Notes: generated from the letters alone by a model not told the origin. A DNA stretch of 64,000 nt from CBDBZX01 sp965213645 (GCA_965213645.1 CBDBZX010000008.1:62001-126000); one strand, 5' to 3'. Shown: positions 50,410-59,413, counted from the stretch's first letter. Translations and numbers: made by a program.

Positions 50410-51936
50410 CTAACCCTGCTGCGCCCCCGGCTGAGCGTTCTCCACTACAAAACGCGCCGCGGTAGACACCTCCGCCTCCCGCTCGGTGATACTCGAGACC
50501 GTCCTCACTTCGCTAGTGAGCGTTTCCGGCGTCACCGTTACGCGCACGTAGCCCCGCTCGCGCCCGTTGAAGTACTTCGCGTGCGGATTGTCAGAGAAGG
50601 CCGCCTCAACGGGCTCGATGAACTCGTTTGGGAAGTCCGCGCTGATCGAGGTGGTAATGAGTTCTGTTGCTACCGTGCGGGCGTTCGGATCGTCGAAGTC
50701 GAGCGTGAGGTCGTGCACCCAACTCGAATGGATGTCGCCCGTGAGCACCACCGGATTGCTCACCTCGGCCCCGCCTAGGTAGCCCAGGATGCGCTGGCGG
50801 GCCGCTAAGTAGCCGTCCCACTGGTCCATGTTGAAAGCCTGCCCCTCGCCCGCCTGCCAATCGTATTGCGCCATCATGGTCTGCTGGCCGACGAAGTTCC
50901 AGCGCGCCGCACTCGCGCCCAGTCCGTTTAGCAGCCACTGCTCCTGCTCGGGTCCGGTCAGGGTCATCTCGGGGTCTAAGGCTGCTGCGCAGCGCGGCTT
51001 GAGCCCGTCTTCGCAGGGCTGGTCGCTGCGGTACTGACGGGTGTCTAAGATGCTGAATTCGGCTAAGCGCCCGAAGGTCAAGCGGCGGTAGAGCTGAAGT
51101 TGCGCACCCCTCGGTAAGGAGCTGCGGCGTAGCGGCATGTGCTCGTAGTAGGCCTGATACGCCGCTGCGCGGCGCATCTCGAACGCCGCTCTGCTCACGC
51201 CCTCTTCCTCAGAGACTAAGTCGGCGTAATTGTTATCGGTCTCGTGATCGTCCCAGGTGACGCTCCAGGGAAAGGCAGCGTGTGCGGCTTGCAGGTTCGG
51301 GTCGGACTTGTAGAGCGCGTAGCGGCGGCGGTAGTCATCGAGCGTCACGATCTCCGGGCTGTTGTGCTGGCGCACGGCGTCCTCTTGCGGGCCGTACTCA
51401 TAGATGTAATCGCCGAGATGGATAACCAAGTCCAAATCCTCTTGCGCCATCGCGCCGTAAGCGGTGAAGTAGCCGTTTTGCCAGTCCGAGCACGAGGCGA
51501 AGGCGAAGCGCAGTTCGTTCGGTGAAGCGTCCGCAGCGGGCGCGGTCTTCGTGCGCCCGACCGGACTCAGCGCGTCGCCGACTCTAAACTGGTAGTAGTA
51601 GACGCGCGCAGGCTCGAGTCCTTCGACCTCCACGTGCACCGTGTGGGCCAACTCGGGCACAGCGGGCTCAGCCCCCTCGCGGACGACATCTGTCATCCCT
51701 TCGTCGCGCGCGACCTGCCAGCGCACCGAGATCATCTCATCGGGCAAGCCTGCGCCCGTTTCTCCTAGTGGGTCGGGTTGCAGGCGCGTCCAGAGCACCA
51801 CCCCGTCCGGCTGCGGGTCGCCCGAGGCGACGCCTAAGCTGAAGGGATCGCCCTCGATGAGGGGTTGCGACGACATGCGGCAGCCGGGCAACCCCGATAC
51901 CAAGCCTGAACAATAAAGCTCGAGCAGCTCCATCAT
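50410..51936 (-). CDS. phoD: PhoD-family alkaline phosphatase/phosphodiesterase
   Basis: 508 residues. PhoD blocks: SLGVASGDPQPDGVVLWTRL, LRFAFASCSDWQNGYFTAYG, DLVIHLGDYIYEYG (metal ligand), FPWSVTWDDHETDNNYAD, VVLTGDIHSSWVHDL. PhoD enzymes are normally exported by Tat, but the N-terminus here (MMELLELYCSGLVSGLPGCR) has no twin arginine and no longer hydrophobic stretch is seen in frame upstream. The signal may have been lost, or the GLPGC could mimic a lipobox. It follows the peptide-binding-protein gene on the same strand. Would release phosphate from esters. Confidence 0.88.
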   Translation of the reverse strand: MMELLELYCSGLVSGLPGCRMSSQPLIEGDPFSLGVASGDPQPDGVVLWTRLQPDPLGETGAGLPDEMISVRWQVARDEGMTDVVREGAEPAVPELAHTVHVEVEGLEPARVYYYQFRVGDALSPVGRTKTAPAADASPNELRFAFASCSDWQNGYFTAYGAMAQEDLDLVIHLGDYIYEYGPQEDAVRQHNSPEIVTLDDYRRRYALYKSDPNLQAAHAAFPWSVTWDDHETDNNYADLVSEEEGVSRAAFEMRRAAAYQAYYEHMPLRRSSLPRGAQLQLYRRLTFGRLAEFSILDTRQYRSDQPCEDGLKPRCAAALDPEMTLTGPEQEQWLLNGLGASAARWNFVGQQTMMAQYDWQAGEGQAFNMDQWDGYLAARQRILGYLGGAEVSNPVVLTGDIHSSWVHDLTLDFDDPNARTVATELITTSISADFPNEFIEPVEAAFSDNPHAKYFNGRERGYVRVTVTPETLTSEVRTVSSITEREAEVSTAARFVVENAQPGAQQG

Positions 51937-51979
51937 TCATCATCAAACTTAGCTTTAACTCTACGACAACCAACGTGTC

Positions 51980-53518
51980 TCACTGCTCGAGCCACGTCGT
52001 CCTCAACCCCAAATAACTCGTATTCGGAAAGTGCTCGAACCCCTGCACGTTGGACTGCAGCGCCTCGTACTGCGCGGAGTGAAAGAGGAACACATGTGGA
52101 GACTCTTCTAAAATGAGCGCTTGCGCCTCTTCGTAGACCGCTTGGCGCTCCTCTTGCCTACTCACGCGGCGTCCCTCTTCTAAAAGCGCGTCGAGTTCCG
52201 GGTTGCTGTACTCGCCGAAGTTGCCGCCGCCCTCCGAATGAAATACGTCGTATAAGAAGTCGTCGGGGTCGCTCTGACCGGACTCGCCCAAGATGGTCGC
52301 GTCGAAGTCGAATTCCTGCACGGTGGGCAAGTAGATGCTCCAGTCCTCCGCGACGATATTCGCCGTGACGCCGATTTCGGCGAGGTTGGCTTGGATGATT
52401 TCGGCAGGCGTGCGCAGAAAGTCGTAGGTGCTCGTCACATAGAGGTCGAAGGAGAAGCCGTCACCGTAGCCCGCCTCTTCTAAGAGTTCCCTTGCCCGCT
52501 CAGCATCCCGCCCGGTATAGGGACTCTCTTCCACCGCGTAAAAGTTGCCCGTTGGAATCGTCGTGCCCTCCGCCGCCACGCCGCCTGCGCCGAAGAGCGC
52601 GATGTCTACCACGGCTTGCTCGTCAATCGCGTAGGCGAGGGCGCGGCGCACGAGTGGGTTGCCCAGAGGCTCGCGGGTCACGTTGAGATAGATGCTTCTA
52701 AAGTTCGCGGAGAGCCCGCCGACAACTTCGATGTTGGAGTCCGCCTCGAGAATCGCCACGTCCGCCGCTGGCACATATTCGATCCAATCCACGTTGCCCG
52801 TCTGCACGGCGGTGGTGCGGGCGGCAGGCTCCGGGTAAAACTGAAAGGTGATGCCGTCTAGGTAGGGCAGCGCGTTCCCTTCGTCGTCCGTGCCCCAAAA
52901 GTCCTCGTACTTTTCCAGCGCGAGCCGTGTCTGCGGCAGGTATTCCACGAAGGTAAAGGGTCCCGTGCCGATGACGATGCTGTTGAGGTCGTTGCTGTTC
53001 TCCGTCGCGACCTCTTCTGAGACGATGACGTTGAGGCTCTGCGCGAGTTTGGACAGAAGCGGGCTGAAGGGTTCGGAGAGGTTGATGACGACGGTGGCGT
53101 CGTCCGGTGCTTCTACAGATTCGATGACGGCGAAGTCGCCCGAGCGGGGCGAGGCGACGCTCGGATCTGTGATGCGGTTTAGGGAAAAGACCACGTCAGA
53201 AGCGGTGAACGCGTCGCCATTATGAAAGGTCACGCCGGGGCGCAAGCTAAAGGTCCAGGTGAGCCCGTCCTCGGACGCTTCCCACGACTCGGCTAAGCCA
53301 GGGACGATCTGCAAGCTGCTGTCGAACATGACGAGGGTGTCGTAGACGTTCTCGAGCATGTTGCGCGTCGCCGTGGCGTTCGTGGTGTGCGGGTCAAGCC
53401 CGACGGGGTCGGTCTGCATCCCCACGCGGAGCGTGCCGCCAGATTGCTGCGCCCCAACGAATGACGTTAAGGCAAAGGGGAGAAGGGCGAGAAAGACGAC
53501 GAGTAGAAACCTCTTCAT
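51980..53518 (-). CDS. Family 5 peptide/solute-binding protein
   Basis: 512 residues with Sec signal MKRFLLVVFLALLPFALTSF-VGAQ. Family 5 features: LDPHTTNATATRNMLENVYD, LVMFDSSLQIVPGLAESWEA, TFSLRPGVTFHNGDAFTASD, YLNVTREPLGNPLVRRALAY. Belongs with the DppB/DppC permeases upstream. No ATPase (DppD/F) gene follows, so ATPases must come from elsewhere. Likely cargo: peptides, perhaps hydroxyproline-containing (context inference). Confidence 0.88.
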   Translation of the reverse strand: MKRFLLVVFLALLPFALTSFVGAQQSGGTLRVGMQTDPVGLDPHTTNATATRNMLENVYDTLVMFDSSLQIVPGLAESWEASEDGLTWTFSLRPGVTFHNGDAFTASDVVFSLNRITDPSVASPRSGDFAVIESVEAPDDATVVINLSEPFSPLLSKLAQSLNVIVSEEVATENSNDLNSIVIGTGPFTFVEYLPQTRLALEKYEDFWGTDDEGNALPYLDGITFQFYPEPAARTTAVQTGNVDWIEYVPAADVAILEADSNIEVVGGLSANFRSIYLNVTREPLGNPLVRRALAYAIDEQAVVDIALFGAGGVAAEGTTIPTGNFYAVEESPYTGRDAERARELLEEAGYGDGFSFDLYVTSTYDFLRTPAEIIQANLAEIGVTANIVAEDWSIYLPTVQEFDFDATILGESGQSDPDDFLYDVFHSEGGGNFGEYSNPELDALLEEGRRVSRQEERQAVYEEAQALILEESPHVFLFHSAQYEALQSNVQGFEHFPNTSYLGLRTTWLEQ

Positions 53519-53597
53519 GCGAAACCTCCGTGAGTTGTAGCGTAGCCCCAGGTTGATTCTAACGCGATTCTAATGGAAAGGGGCAGCAATGAGTTCC

Positions 53598-53631
53598 GAG
53601 CAATGAGTGAAAGACTTTAGACTCATTGCTC
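53598..53631. other. Hairpin between binding-protein and permease genes
   Basis: GAGCAATGAGT and ACTCATTGCTC form an 11-bp stem with a 12-base loop; flanking GCAATGAG/TTGCTCGC words repeat. May attenuate or protect the transcript between permease and binding-protein genes. Confidence 0.5.
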
Positions 53632-53645
53632 GTTGCTCGCTACTT

Positions 53646-54503
53646 TCAACTGCTTTTTGGATCGAGCGCGTCTCTCAACGCGTCGCCTAAGAGGTTGAAG
53701 CCGAGCACCGTAATCATGATGGCGAGCCCCGGCGCGACGGTCGCCCAGGGGCTCAGCGCCAAAAAGGAGCGCCCGTCCGCGATCATCTGCCCCCAACTCG
53801 GTGCGGGCGGTTGCACGCCGAGCCCCAAAAAGGAGAGCGAGGCTTCGGCGAGAATCGCGTAGGCGAGCCGCAGGGTTACTTCGATGATGAGAGGCCCGGC
53901 GGCGTTGGGGAGTACGGCGGCGAAGAGGATACGCCCGTCGTTTGCGCCTAACGCTCGCCCCGCCTCCACGTAAAGTTCTTCGCGCACGGTGAAGACCGCC
54001 GCTCGAGCCACCCGCACAAACGGTCCAGTGTAGATGATGCCGATGGCGAGAATTAGGTTGGTCGTGCCGCTGCCAAAAAAGGCGAGTAGTGCAATGGCTA
54101 AGAGGATGGCGGGGAAAGAGAGGAGCACGTCGGTTACGCGCATGAAAAGCGCGTCGAGCCAGCCTCTATAGAAGCCACTCAGAAGTCCTAACAGGCCGCC
54201 GACAACCGCAGCGAACGCCACCGCCGCGAACGCCACGAAGAGCGACACGCGACCGCCGTAGAGGATGCGCGAGAAGGTGTCGCGTCCGTACTGGTCTGTG
54301 CCGACGAAATGCTCTACCGTGGGTCCTTGCAGCCGCGCCGACGGGTTGAGAGCGATAGGGTCGTAAGGCGCGACGAGCGGCGCGAAAAGTGCCGCGAGGG
54401 TTACGGTGAGGACGAGCAGCCCGCCTGTGACACCCGCGAGGTTGCGACTGACAAACCTCAGTAGCGTATTGGGAGGGGTCTTAGGAGCGGACGCGCTAGC
54501 CAT
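53646..54503 (-). CDS. DppC-type ABC importer permease
   Basis: 285 residues. VTGGLLVLTVTLAALFAPLV as first segment, then GTDQYGRDTFSRILYGGRVS (DppC signature), the EAA loop VEAGRALGANDGRILFAAVL and SFLGLGVQPPAPSWGQMI. Overlaps the dppB stop by eight bases. Inner-membrane partner of the 54496 gene. Confidence 0.92.
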   Translation of the reverse strand: MASASAPKTPPNTLLRFVSRNLAGVTGGLLVLTVTLAALFAPLVAPYDPIALNPSARLQGPTVEHFVGTDQYGRDTFSRILYGGRVSLFVAFAAVAFAAVVGGLLGLLSGFYRGWLDALFMRVTDVLLSFPAILLAIALLAFFGSGTTNLILAIGIIYTGPFVRVARAAVFTVREELYVEAGRALGANDGRILFAAVLPNAAGPLIIEVTLRLAYAILAEASLSFLGLGVQPPAPSWGQMIADGRSFLALSPWATVAPGLAIMITVLGFNLLGDALRDALDPKSS

Positions 54504-55446
54504 AACGGATACGCGGGTCGATCAGCGAATAGAGCACGTCCACAAAGAGGTTCACGACGATAAACGCCGCTGCAATCAGGAGCACCGCCCCTTGCACCAC
54601 CGGGTAGTCGCGGAGGTTGATCCCTTCCAGAGCAAAACGCCCCACCCCCGGCAAGCTGAAAACCTGCTCGATGATGACTGCGCCGCCTAGAAGCGTCCCG
54701 AACTGCAAGCCCACCACCGTCACCACCGGAATGAGCGCGTTGCGCAAAGCGTGACGGTAGACTACGCGCGGCTCCCCTAATCCTTTCGCCCGCGCCGTCC
54801 GCACGAAGTCACGGTTCAAGACCTCCAACATGGTGGAGCGCACGATGCGCGTGGTGGCGGCGGCGAGCACCAGCCCGAGCGAGACCGACGGGAGGAGCAT
54901 GTGCCGGAGGTTCTCTAAAGGCGCTTCGGCGAAGGGCACGTAGCCCGCAGGAGGCAACCAACCTAACCGGAGCGAGAAGAGCAGGATGAGCAAGATACCC
55001 AGAAAGAAACTCGGCAGCGATAGCCCGAGCAGTGCAAAAACCGAGACCGCATAGTCGAGTACGCGCCCGCGCCTAAGCGCGGCGGCGATGCCCGCAGGGA
55101 CGGCGATAAGGAGTGCGACGAGCAAGCTGAACAAGGTGAGCTGCAACGTCACAGGGAAGCGCAGGGCTAAGTCAACCCCAACAGGTCGCCCCGTCCGCAG
55201 CGAACTACCGAGGTTGCCCTGCACCGCCGCCGCGAGCCACCTCCGGAACTGAACATGAACGGGCAAATCCAGCCCGAACATGCGCTCGAGTTCGGCGCGG
55301 CGCTCCGGGGTGATGTTGCCCTCTAACCCGACGAGGCTCGTTACCACGTCCCCCGGTACGGCCCGCATGAGTAAGAAGACGACCAGCGCGACGCCGAAGA
55401 GTGCGGGTAGAGAGAGTAAAACGCGGCGGGTTAAAAAGGCGAGCAT
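54496..55446 (-). CDS. DppB-type ABC importer permease
   Basis: 316 residues from an ATG at 55446 with GGAGA upstream (the ORF extends to 55503). RVLLSLPALFGVALVVFLLM, RAVPGDVV, LDLPVHVQFRRWL, GNLGSSLRTGRPVG, EAA loop RTARAKGLGEPRVVYRHALR, IEQVFSLPGVGRF. Begins the transporter part of the minus-strand run, downstream of the hydroxyproline dehydratase gene. Confidence 0.92.
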   Translation of the reverse strand: MLAFLTRRVLLSLPALFGVALVVFLLMRAVPGDVVTSLVGLEGNITPERRAELERMFGLDLPVHVQFRRWLAAAVQGNLGSSLRTGRPVGVDLALRFPVTLQLTLFSLLVALLIAVPAGIAAALRRGRVLDYAVSVFALLGLSLPSFFLGILLILLFSLRLGWLPPAGYVPFAEAPLENLRHMLLPSVSLGLVLAAATTRIVRSTMLEVLNRDFVRTARAKGLGEPRVVYRHALRNALIPVVTVVGLQFGTLLGGAVIIEQVFSLPGVGRFALEGINLRDYPVVQGAVLLIAAAFIVVNLFVDVLYSLIDPRIRYG

Positions 55447-55538
55447 GGGGTCTCCAGCGGTTTCATACTTGTCGACGAGTTTGTACGGCGCTGTTTTGGG
55501 CAACGATTAGCTCTTAGGTTTTGCTAATCACTACCAGT

Positions 55539-56546
55539 CTACCGGAGAAAAAACCCCTCCGCTACCGGGTCGTCAGGGTCCACCACCCACTGATTAAACC
55601 CTGTGATGAAAGCGCGTCCGCTCACCTCGGGGATGACGGCGGTGAAGTCGCCTACCGTGACCTCTTCAAGCACCCGCCCCTCAAACACTGTCCCGATGAT
55701 GCTTTCGTTCACGAGCACGTCATCTTTGCCGAGTTTACCTCTCGCGTAAAGCTGCGCCACGCGCCCCGCTGTGCCCGTGCCCGTTGGCGAGCGGTCCACC
55801 TCTCGGTCGGCGAACACGCAGACGTTGGCTTGTATCGAGCCCTCGCGCTGCGGCTCGCCGTCAATAATCGCGCCATAAAGCGTGTTCAGTTCCGGTATCA
55901 GGGGATGCTGCACGTCTGTCTTAGCCATCACCGCTTTTTTCACCTCGTCACCTAAACGAATAAGTTCGCCGTATCGCTCCGGTCTAACCTCGAGCCCCGC
56001 TTGCGCTCCGTCTAAATAAGCGTAGAATGCGCCACCAAAAGCGATATCCACTGTGACTTCACCGAAACTTGGTGTGGTCACGCGGAGGTCTCGAGCGTAG
56101 AGAAAGGACGGCACATTTCTGAACCTTACCGTCCCAACCTCATGAGCGTCCCACGCGACGAACGCCTCGATAAATCCCGCTGGCGTATCCATCCCGACCC
56201 GCGTTTCTGGCGTCGTCACCTCTACTAGACCCTGCGCCGCCGCAACGGTTGCCAGCGCGATGACGCCGTGCCCGCACATGTCGCTGTAGCCTTCGTTATG
56301 CATGAAGATGACGCCAAAATCCGCCTCGGATGTGACGGGCTCCGTGAGGTACGCGCCGTACATGTCCGCGTGTCCGCGCGGCTCCCACATGAGGCTTTTA
56401 CGAACGTCGTCTAAGTGTGTACTGACCCAGCGACGCTTGTCCAAAATCGTCTCGCCGGGAATGCGCGGAATGCCAGCCGTAACGATACGAAGGGGCTCGC
56501 CTGCGGTGTGCGTGTCGATGGTGGTGTAGGTGCGGCGAAAATGCAT
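55539..56546 (-). CDS. Trans-3-hydroxy-L-proline dehydratase, proline racemase family
   Basis: 335 residues. N-terminal TIDTHTAGEPLRIVTAGIP. The first catalytic Cys is kept in GYSDMCGHGVIALAT. At the second position, where racemases and 4-hydroxyproline epimerases have Cys (DRSPCGTGT), this protein reads DRSPTGTGTAGR. Cys plus Thr is the known signature of trans-L-3-hydroxyproline dehydratases, which give pyrroline-2-carboxylate. C-terminal GRAFITGFNQWVVDPDDPV. Next to oligopeptide transport genes and divergent from a creatinase-like gene. Confidence 0.88.
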   Translation of the reverse strand: MHFRRTYTTIDTHTAGEPLRIVTAGIPRIPGETILDKRRWVSTHLDDVRKSLMWEPRGHADMYGAYLTEPVTSEADFGVIFMHNEGYSDMCGHGVIALATVAAAQGLVEVTTPETRVGMDTPAGFIEAFVAWDAHEVGTVRFRNVPSFLYARDLRVTTPSFGEVTVDIAFGGAFYAYLDGAQAGLEVRPERYGELIRLGDEVKKAVMAKTDVQHPLIPELNTLYGAIIDGEPQREGSIQANVCVFADREVDRSPTGTGTAGRVAQLYARGKLGKDDVLVNESIIGTVFEGRVLEEVTVGDFTAVIPEVSGRAFITGFNQWVVDPDDPVAEGFFLR

Positions 56547-56656
56547 GGGCTATTGTACGGGTTGCGGTCTTGTAGGGATCACAACTCGAGCCAAAAGACC
56601 TCGCAACGCCTTCTCGAGCCGACCTCTTTACAAACCGACCTCTTAGGACACTTCGC

Positions 56657-56687
56657 CGGGTAAGCTAAAGCCAGGTAAGCTAAAGCT
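56657..56687. repeat. Short tandem repeat before the M24 gene
   Basis: GGTAAGCTAAAGCCA followed by GGTAAGCTAAAGCTA, two 15-bp near-identical units ending at the ATG. They occupy the ribosome-binding region; no Shine-Dalgarno is seen. Confidence 0.6.
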
Positions 56688-57872
56688 ATGACTGCTACCC
56701 CGATTCACGCCGCTGAGTACGCGCAGCGAAGAGAAACTTTGCTCGAGCACCTTGACGACAATGCAAAAGGCTACGTCTGGTGGGGCAGCGCCCCCATCTT
56801 CTACCTCTGCGGTTTTTCCTTCGTGCCGACCGAGCGCCCTATCGCCCTCGTGATGAGCCGCGTAGGGGAGGCGGTCCTGCTCGTGCCGCGTCTCGAGCTT
56901 GAACACGCCCGAGCCTACGCCTTCGTGGACCGCGTCGAGGCGTATCCCGAATACCCAGACGCGCGGCATCCTATGAATTATCTGAACGACCTCTTGAAAG
57001 AGGTGGACATGAAACAAGGGCGACTCCTCGGGGACGGCGACGGTTACGGCAAGGTGATGGGCTACCGAGGACCGAAGCTCTCAGAGCTGCTAGAGGTTGA
57101 AGTCGAGCCTTTCGACCTCGACACCACGATGTACGTTAAGAGCGAGGGAGAGGTCGCGCTGATTCGCGAGTCGGCGCGGTGGGCGGCGCGGGCGCACCGG
57201 CTGTTGCAGGACTACACGGAAGTCGGCGCGAACGAGAGCGAGGTCTCGGAGCGGGCGAGCGCGGAAGCGAACCGTGAACTTCTTGCTGAGTACGGAGGCG
57301 AATACCGCGCCCTCGCCTGGGGTCGGAGCGGCCCGTTTGCGACCTATCGCGGGCAAGTCGGTGCACACAGCGCCCTGCCGCACAGCTTAGATATCAACGC
57401 GGTGTTTAAGGAGGGCGATACGCTCGTGACCGGGGCAAGTTGCCCAATGTTTGGGTATTATTCTGAACTCGAGCGCACTATGTTCGTCGGTGAGCCAAGT
57501 GAGGCGCAGCGGCGCTACTTCGCGCACATGCTGGCGTTGCAAGACATGGCTATCGACCTCTGCCGCGCGGGAGAGCCGTGCAGCAGCGTGGATAAAGCGG
57601 TGCGCGACTACTTCGAGCGCCATGATTTGATGGGCAATTGGCGACACCACACTGGGCACAACATCGGCATCCGCTATCATGAGGGTCCGTTTTTGGACAT
57701 CGGCGACAATACCATCATGGAGCCCGGAATGCTCTTCACCGTCGAGCCTGGGCTCTATGTCCCGGACTTGGGCGGCTTCCGCCATTCAGACACGATTGTG
57801 GTAACCGAAAGTGAGCCCGAATTTTTAACGGAATACCCGAGAGGTTTGGATGACCTCATCCTCTCGAGTTGA
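56688..57872 (+). CDS. M24-family creatinase-like protein with altered metal site
   Basis: 394 residues, pita-bread fold with an N-terminal creatinase domain (YAQRRETLLEHLDDN, YVWWGSAPIFYLCGF). In M24 metallopeptidases five ligands (Asp, Asp, His, Glu, Glu) bind two metals. Here the first Asp is Gly (VTGASCPMFGYY), the second is Glu (SELERTM), His is kept (TGHNIGIRYHEGP), the first Glu is kept (FTVEPGLYV) and the last Glu is Ser (FRHSDTIVV). This pattern is closer to metal-free creatinase than to Xaa-Pro peptidases. Divergent from the hydroxyproline dehydratase; probably a C-N hydrolase of unknown substrate. Confidence 0.8.
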   Translation: MTATPIHAAEYAQRRETLLEHLDDNAKGYVWWGSAPIFYLCGFSFVPTERPIALVMSRVGEAVLLVPRLELEHARAYAFVDRVEAYPEYPDARHPMNYLNDLLKEVDMKQGRLLGDGDGYGKVMGYRGPKLSELLEVEVEPFDLDTTMYVKSEGEVALIRESARWAARAHRLLQDYTEVGANESEVSERASAEANRELLAEYGGEYRALAWGRSGPFATYRGQVGAHSALPHSLDINAVFKEGDTLVTGASCPMFGYYSELERTMFVGEPSEAQRRYFAHMLALQDMAIDLCRAGEPCSSVDKAVRDYFERHDLMGNWRHHTGHNIGIRYHEGPFLDIGDNTIMEPGMLFTVEPGLYVPDLGGFRHSDTIVVTESEPEFLTEYPRGLDDLILSS

Positions 57873-57958
57873 AGAGATGCTCAAAGCTTTGAGCTTTACA
57901 GTTCTTTGTTCGGAAAGCGGCTCGAGATATCAAGGTTTCGGACTAAATGTGTGAGAAG

Positions 57959-57990
57959 TTGTGCAATAGACGCGCGCGTTCGCCGCAGAA
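57959..57990. repeat. GC-rich palindromic repeat R14
   Basis: TTGTGCAATAGACGCGCGCG then TTCGCCGCAGAA; after the M24 gene. Confidence 0.75.
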
Positions 57991-58051
57991 GAAATCTAAG
58001 TTCACACGTACACCTCGCTCGACTATCTCAATGAACACGATTGACAGAAAC

Positions 58052-58067
58052 TTGCATATACATGTAA
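58052..58067. promoter_or_regulatory. MarR operator candidate (upstream)
   Basis: TTGCATATACATGTAA, a near-perfect dyad about 10 bp before the marR start codon; shares ATATACA with the site downstream of the gene. Confidence 0.5.
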
Positions 58068-58076
58068 AATGATGAG

Positions 58077-58523
58077 GTGTTTACCGACCGACAGCAGAAG
58101 CGCCGCCACGTTGCCCGGAGCTGCGCCCACTACAACCTCAAACGGACTGAGCGCACCCTGACGGCGCTCTATGACAAGGCGCTCAGCCCGCTCGGGTTGC
58201 ACATCACCCAGTTCACCCTATTAGTCACAAGCTCGGGCGTGGGGTCGCAGTCCATCCGAGAATTAGCTGATCTGCTGGCGATGGACCAGAGCACTCTAAG
58301 CCGTAACTTGAGACCGCTTGTTACACGGGGGCTGCTCGACGTCAAAGCGAACCAGGAGGACGCGCGGGCAAAGCGCGTCAGCATCACGGACGCGGGCGAA
58401 CGCCTCATCGACGAGGCGTACCCCTTGTGGGTGCAGGCGCAAGAGGAGGTGAAGACGCTGTTCGAAGAGGAGGAATACGGTGTATTCCTAAACCACCTAA
58501 ACCGTTTTAACCTGCTCAAGTGA
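58077..58523 (+). CDS. MarR-family transcriptional regulator
   Basis: 148 residues: N-terminal VARSCAHYNLKRTERTLTAL, ALSPLGLHITQFTLLVT, HTH IRELADLLAMDQSTLSRNLR, wing VKANQEDARAKRVSITDAGE. GTG start. ATATACA-containing dyads lie on both sides of the gene, in front of itself and in front of the 58571 gene, so it probably represses both. Confidence 0.88.
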   Translation: MFTDRQQKRRHVARSCAHYNLKRTERTLTALYDKALSPLGLHITQFTLLVTSSGVGSQSIRELADLLAMDQSTLSRNLRPLVTRGLLDVKANQEDARAKRVSITDAGERLIDEAYPLWVQAQEEVKTLFEEEEYGVFLNHLNRFNLLK

Positions 58524-58542
58524 TGTTTCACTGGCCACAAGC

Positions 58543-58556
58543 GTGTATATACAAGC
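58543..58556. promoter_or_regulatory. MarR operator candidate (downstream)
   Basis: CGTGTATATACAAG with the perfect core TGTATATACA, 15 bp before the ATG at 58571; matches the dyad upstream of marR. Confidence 0.5.
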
Positions 58557-58570
58557 ACAAGGAGCGTCGG

Positions 58571-59413
58571 ATGTCCATGTCACAGCCCGAACCGAAGCGG
58601 CCGAGCCCCTCGAGCGTTTTGGGTGTTACGAGTCTCGCCGTGTTCGCCGCCTCGCTCGACGCGACCATCTTGTTTGTCGCCTTTCCCGACATCCAGAGTA
58701 CCTTCAGCACGGTCTCGGCTGAGCAACTCTCCTGGGTCTTAAACGCTTACACCATCGTCCTCGCCGTCACCCTTGCTATCTGGGTGAGCGTCAATGTGGC
58801 GTACGCCGCCAAGCGCCGCTCGCTCGGCGTCCGTGTAGGCGTCGGGATGGCGGCTTGGCTCGCTCTCACGCTCTACCTATCGCATAGGAACTTCATCTTC
58901 GCGGAGGCGACCCCCGTCTACTTTGTGCTCTTCCCGTTACTTATCCCTATTTTAGGCGGTGCGCTGCTGCTGAGCCAGCCCGAATTCCGTCAGCTCGTCG
59001 CCGCTATACCTCAAACGATGCTGATCGCCCCCCACATGCTGCGGATTATCGGTTTCAACTTCATCATCTTGTCGGAGCTGGGGTACCTGCCCGCAGGATT
59101 TGCACTGCCCGCAGGCTATGGCGACGTGATCACGGCACTCGCCGTGCCATTCGTTCTTTATCTGTTCGTCACCGGGCACAGCCGGGCCCGTCAGGCGATC
59201 CTCGGCTGGAACGTCCTCGGCTTGGCCGACTTTGTGGTGGCGCTGACCACCGGTCCCCTGTTCATCCAGCCCTACCTGTTGACGACCCAGCAGCCCTATG
59301 ACCTCAACTACTTCACGATGATCCCCATCTTCGCCGTCCCGATCTTTTTGCTTACCCACCTTACTCACGCGAGTGACACGCCTGCTGCCAAAATGGTTGA
59401 TGAGGAGACCTGA
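58571..59413 (+). CDS. Chimeric ORF: MFS N-terminus fused to another membrane protein
   Basis: 280 residues. Residues 1-65 are the start of a DHA2-type MFS efflux protein (VTSLAVFAASLDATILFVAF, SAEQLSWVLNAYTIVLA). At about base 58766 the similarity stops. The rest is a different multi-spanning protein (MAAWLALTLYLSHRNFIFAE, RIIGFNFIILSELGYLPAGF, GYGDVITALAVPFVLYLF, ILGWNVLGLADFVVALTTGP) of a family I do not recognise. The fusion keeps frame. GGAGCG precedes the ATG. Probably the MarR-controlled efflux gene, truncated by a rearrangement. Confidence 0.7.
   Translation: MSMSQPEPKRPSPSSVLGVTSLAVFAASLDATILFVAFPDIQSTFSTVSAEQLSWVLNAYTIVLAVTLAIWVSVNVAYAAKRRSLGVRVGVGMAAWLALTLYLSHRNFIFAEATPVYFVLFPLLIPILGGALLLSQPEFRQLVAAIPQTMLIAPHMLRIIGFNFIILSELGYLPAGFALPAGYGDVITALAVPFVLYLFVTGHSRARQAILGWNVLGLADFVVALTTGPLFIQPYLLTTQQPYDLNYFTMIPIFAVPIFLLTHLTHASDTPAAKMVDEET

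Noticed and set aside
56657..56687. Tandem 15-bp units as an operator
   Set aside because: Direct repeat directly abutting the ATG with no dyad symmetry; more likely a local duplication.
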